The notes under the pieces: generated by a model
Database searches by the model: none
What the model saw: only the letters and a program-made list of their open reading frames with translations
What the model was told of the DNA's origin: nothing
From: Bryobacterales bacterium
GTDB taxonomy: Bacteria; Acidobacteriota; Terriglobia; Bryobacterales; Bryobacteraceae
NCBI GenBank assembly: GCA_026954325.1
Contig: JAIXKK010000205.1
Coordinates: forward strand, 37,566-101,565
DNA length: 64,000 nucleotides
Reading direction: 5' to 3'
Made by a program: the position numbers and the translations under genes
In this document: piece after piece, positions 61,757-64,000 of the stretch
How the letters are laid out: every line of letters begins with the position of its first letter
How positions within the stretch are numbered: position 1 is the first letter of the stretch

Positions 61757-63758
61757 ACCACACCCCGGCCCGCACATCGGAATAAACCGGCCCCAGCGGA
61801 TACCCATCCATCAGATAGCGGCCCCGCAGCACATCCACTGACCACACCATCGACGGAGGCATCCACCGCATTTTGAACCGCACCCCCGGCCCCGTCTCGA
61901 AGAAATTCGCCCAAGCCTGGCGATTGCGGTCCACCGTGAGGTTCGCGTTCCATGCCACCTGCCATTCGAGCCCGCCCAGCCGCGGCATCGTGAACCCCGC
62001 GCTGTTCTGCGAATACACCAGCGTGTTCCACCGGAACCGGCTCAACGTCACCACATCGGCATTCGTCCGCACGAACCACCCCGCCGTCTCCGACCCGATT
62101 CCGTGCCCGAAGGCATGCCCGTAGGACACGCCGCCGCGGTAGTCCGGGATCATCCTCCCCACGTCCGTCCGCTCCCGGTAGCGCACTGCGTTGCCCGCCT
62201 CCGCCCACCCCATCAGCCCCTTCCAGGGCTTTGTCGCCACGCCTACCCCGCCGATGAATGAGCTTTCCGAAAGGTACGGCGGATTCAACGGCCCCGCCGC
62301 GTGTTGCGAATCTCCCACGAAACGAACCGACAGGTAAGGCCGGAACGGCAGCTTCCCAATCCGGATCTCCGTCTTCCACTGGCCGTAGGTAAAACCTTCG
62401 CGCCATCGGGAGGAGAACACCGGCAGCACCCAGACCGTGGTTCGGAACCGCTCGAACGCGGGCTTGAGATTGTGGTATGCCCGCTCCGCCTGTGCCTTCT
62501 GCCTGCCGTCCGTACTCTTGCGCGCCATCTCGAAGTAGCGGACCGCCTCACCGTCCCGGCGCAGCATGTTGTATGTCCAGCCGAGTTTCAAGTTCACCTC
62601 GTGATCCCGCGGGTTCTCCTCATGCGCCGCCAGATAATACCGCTCGGCGTCCTTCATGTATCCTTGCTGGTAGCTGCGGTCCCCCATTCCCTTGTTGCCG
62701 CGCGGCCCGGCGGCCGCGCGTGGCTTCAACCCCTTGGCGTTCATCGCGTCCCGCGCCCGCCTGGCCAGCGCCTCGTCCTTGCCTTGCAGCACTTTCTCGA
62801 GCAGCGGCAACGCCCCGGCGGCGTCGTTGCGCTCCAGCCGCATCATCCCCAGTTGCGCCAGCGACAGCAAGTCATCCGGCGCAATCTCGAGCAGCCGCGC
62901 GAACTCCGCCTCCGCTTCCGCCGGCTTGTGCACCGCCAGCCACAGAAAGGCCAGTTCGCGGCGCAACTCCACATTGGCCCGGTCGAGTTCAATCGCCTTC
63001 CGGAACTCGGATGCGTACGGATACCGTGCCGGCAGAAACTCCCGCGCCTGCTCGGCCGCCCGTGGATTGCTTCCGCGCGAGGCAGCCAGCCACGCCGCCA
63101 GCGCGCCTTCTTCGTCTCCGGCGAGGCGCCGCGCCCGCCCCAAGGCCGCCAGCAGGGCGCGGCCGGCCGGACGCAGTTCCCAGGCCCGCCGGTAATGCTC
63201 CGCCGCCCGCTTTCCCTCGCCGCGCTGCTCAGCCGTCCGGGCTAGTTCGAAGTGCGCGCTATAGTCGTTGGGGTCATGCTCCAGCGCCATCTTCCAGCGC
63301 TCGATCGCCTCACCCAACGGCCGGTCCACGTTAAGAAACGCCTGTTCCGCGGCCGCCTTCGAAGCCGCGTCACCCGTCTTCCGCACCCGGTCAAATACCC
63401 GCCTCGCCTCCCCCACCTGGCCGGTCTCATGGCACAGGTAGCCATACTCGAGCGCGCCGCGCCAATCCTCCGGCGCCAGTTTCACGATGGTGGCGAACTC
63501 GTCCCGCGCCTCTTCCGTATCTCCCATTTTCAGTAAGGTATAGGCGAGTTCTTTTCGCGATTCAACCCGCTTCGGCTCCACCTGAACGGCCTCCCGGAAC
63601 CGCGTCACCGCGATGTCGTAATTCTTCGCTTTCAACGCGGCATAGGCTTCCTCGGCGGGCTCGCCCCCCCGCAGGACGCCCGCCGCCACCAGCACACACA
63701 ACCTCCACTGCAATGCCACGTAGATTAGTGGCTGGAGGCACGGCTTCCTCTCCGCCAA
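61740..63758 (-). CDS. TPR protein with C-terminal outer-membrane beta-barrel
   Basis: 672 aa. Signal-like N-terminus, then at least six TPRs over residues about 35-430 (YDIAVTRFREAVQVEPKRVE, EAIERWKMALEHDPNDYSAHFELA, EAEAEFARLLEIAPDDLLSLAQLG). From residue about 450 the sequence becomes amphipathic and aromatic (WVLPVFSSRWREGFTYGQWKTEI, GLMGWAEAGNAVRYRE, VWSVDVLRGRYLMDGYPLG) like the NfrA/PgaA/PelB barrel that exports polysaccharide. Ends in YAVSR. Probably an outer-membrane export or adsorption protein. Head of the operon with the glycosidase-like and sheath-like genes. Confidence 0.7.
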   Translation of the reverse strand: MAERKPCLQPLIYVALQWRLCVLVAAGVLRGGEPAEEAYAALKAKNYDIAVTRFREAVQVEPKRVESRKELAYTLLKMGDTEEARDEFATIVKLAPEDWRGALEYGYLCHETGQVGEARRVFDRVRKTGDAASKAAAEQAFLNVDRPLGEAIERWKMALEHDPNDYSAHFELARTAEQRGEGKRAAEHYRRAWELRPAGRALLAALGRARRLAGDEEGALAAWLAASRGSNPRAAEQAREFLPARYPYASEFRKAIELDRANVELRRELAFLWLAVHKPAEAEAEFARLLEIAPDDLLSLAQLGMMRLERNDAAGALPLLEKVLQGKDEALARRARDAMNAKGLKPRAAAGPRGNKGMGDRSYQQGYMKDAERYYLAAHEENPRDHEVNLKLGWTYNMLRRDGEAVRYFEMARKSTDGRQKAQAERAYHNLKPAFERFRTTVWVLPVFSSRWREGFTYGQWKTEIRIGKLPFRPYLSVRFVGDSQHAAGPLNPPYLSESSFIGGVGVATKPWKGLMGWAEAGNAVRYRERTDVGRMIPDYRGGVSYGHAFGHGIGSETAGWFVRTNADVVTLSRFRWNTLVYSQNSAGFTMPRLGGLEWQVAWNANLTVDRNRQAWANFFETGPGVRFKMRWMPPSMVWSVDVLRGRYLMDGYPLGPVYSDVRAGVWYAVSR

Positions 63759-63822
63759 ACGGCATAAGGCTGACTGCCGGCCTGGGCAGTCAGGGCGTCA
63801 ACCATTCGTTCCCGGGCATGAC

Positions 63823-64000
63823 TCACCGGGAGGGTTTGAGAATCCGCCCCGGCCGCGCCCCGGTGTGGTTCCCCTTGTCGAGCACCACGCCCCCGTTCAC
63901 CACCACATACTCGATTCCCGAAGCATACGCGTGCGGCTTTTCGAATGTGGCGTTGTCCATCACCCGGTCCGGATCGAAGACCGTGACGTCCGCCATAATT
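63823..64000 (-). CDS. N-acyl-D-amino-acid deacylase / D-aminoacylase, 3' end only
   Basis: The last 58 codons of a minus-strand gene that enters from beyond 64000: ADVTVFDPDRVMDNATFEKPH, GIEYVVVNGGVVLDKG and GARPGRILKPSR, then TGA. This is the standard C-terminus of the amidohydrolase-superfamily D-aminoacylases, in which the composite beta domain closes the protein. The catalytic metal site lies outside the window. Confidence 0.85.
   Translation of the reverse strand, partial: IMADVTVFDPDRVMDNATFEKPHAYASGIEYVVVNGGVVLDKGNHTGARPGRILKPSR

Overview
The window reads as one chromosomal stretch of a high-GC Acidobacteriota bacterium, most likely of the Solibacter/Bryobacter type. That assignment is inference. 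It rests on a complete-looking hopanoid cluster, DUF1501 and Planctomycete-type cytochrome (PSD1) genes, a sulfatase, PIG-L deacetylases, an enolase-superfamily enzyme, an apionate-lactonase-like protein, DUF2961, and many Tat or lipoprotein signals. No rRNA, tRNA, CRISPR array, IS transposase or prophage was seen.

Layout. 1-1240: fragments of a pectate-lyase-like gene, an MBOAT acyltransferase and a small membrane gene run together. 1317-9704: a TPR protein, an alpha/beta hydrolase and an Mrp-type ATPase on the plus strand; then on the minus strand a small protein, two NMT1-type binding lipoproteins and a polysaccharide-deacetylase-like protein. 9837-13220: sdhCAB. 13457-18054: an OmpA-like lipoprotein, a small membrane protein and a partial Tad locus (CpaB with a secretin-like tail, TadB, TadC). 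18051-19758: a two-domain SagB-type dehydrogenase preceded by a 57-codon peptide ORF. 20122-29871: oxidoreductase, sulfatase, M20 peptidase, then an operon of gamma-glutamyltransferase, two PIG-L deacetylases (one frameshifted) and an enolase-superfamily enzyme. 30021-31711: TPR protein followed by a probable ArsC-type selenoprotein whose Sec codon (TGA) truncates any naive gene call. 33951-43617: nine-gene isoprenoid/hopanoid operon ispH-shc-hpnH-hpnA-hpnG-adh-adh-hpnC-hpnD. 43652-48592: MFS transporter, a candidate small RNA with a strong terminator, an AlaC-like aminotransferase and a K+/H+ antiporter. 48652-52640: carbohydrate operon (DUF2961, apionate-lactonase-like, GH5). 52730-57279: PSD1 remnant, DUF1501, thioesterase, GNAT, aldo-keto reductase. 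57384-58175: dead methyltransferase. 58189-63758: minus-strand operon of a TPR/beta-barrel protein, a TIM-barrel glycosidase-like protein and a TssB-TssC-type sheath protein. The window ends in the 3' part of an amidohydrolase.

Cross-cutting patterns. (1) Many genes are stitched by 4-nt ATGA/GTGA overlaps. (2) Several transcription units start with a -10-like hexamer 6-10 nt before the start codon and no Shine-Dalgarno, which suggests leaderless mRNAs. (3) Six or more loci are broken by frameshift, nonsense mutation or internal deletion, so either this genome is eroding accessory genes or the assembly has errors; read mapping would separate the two.
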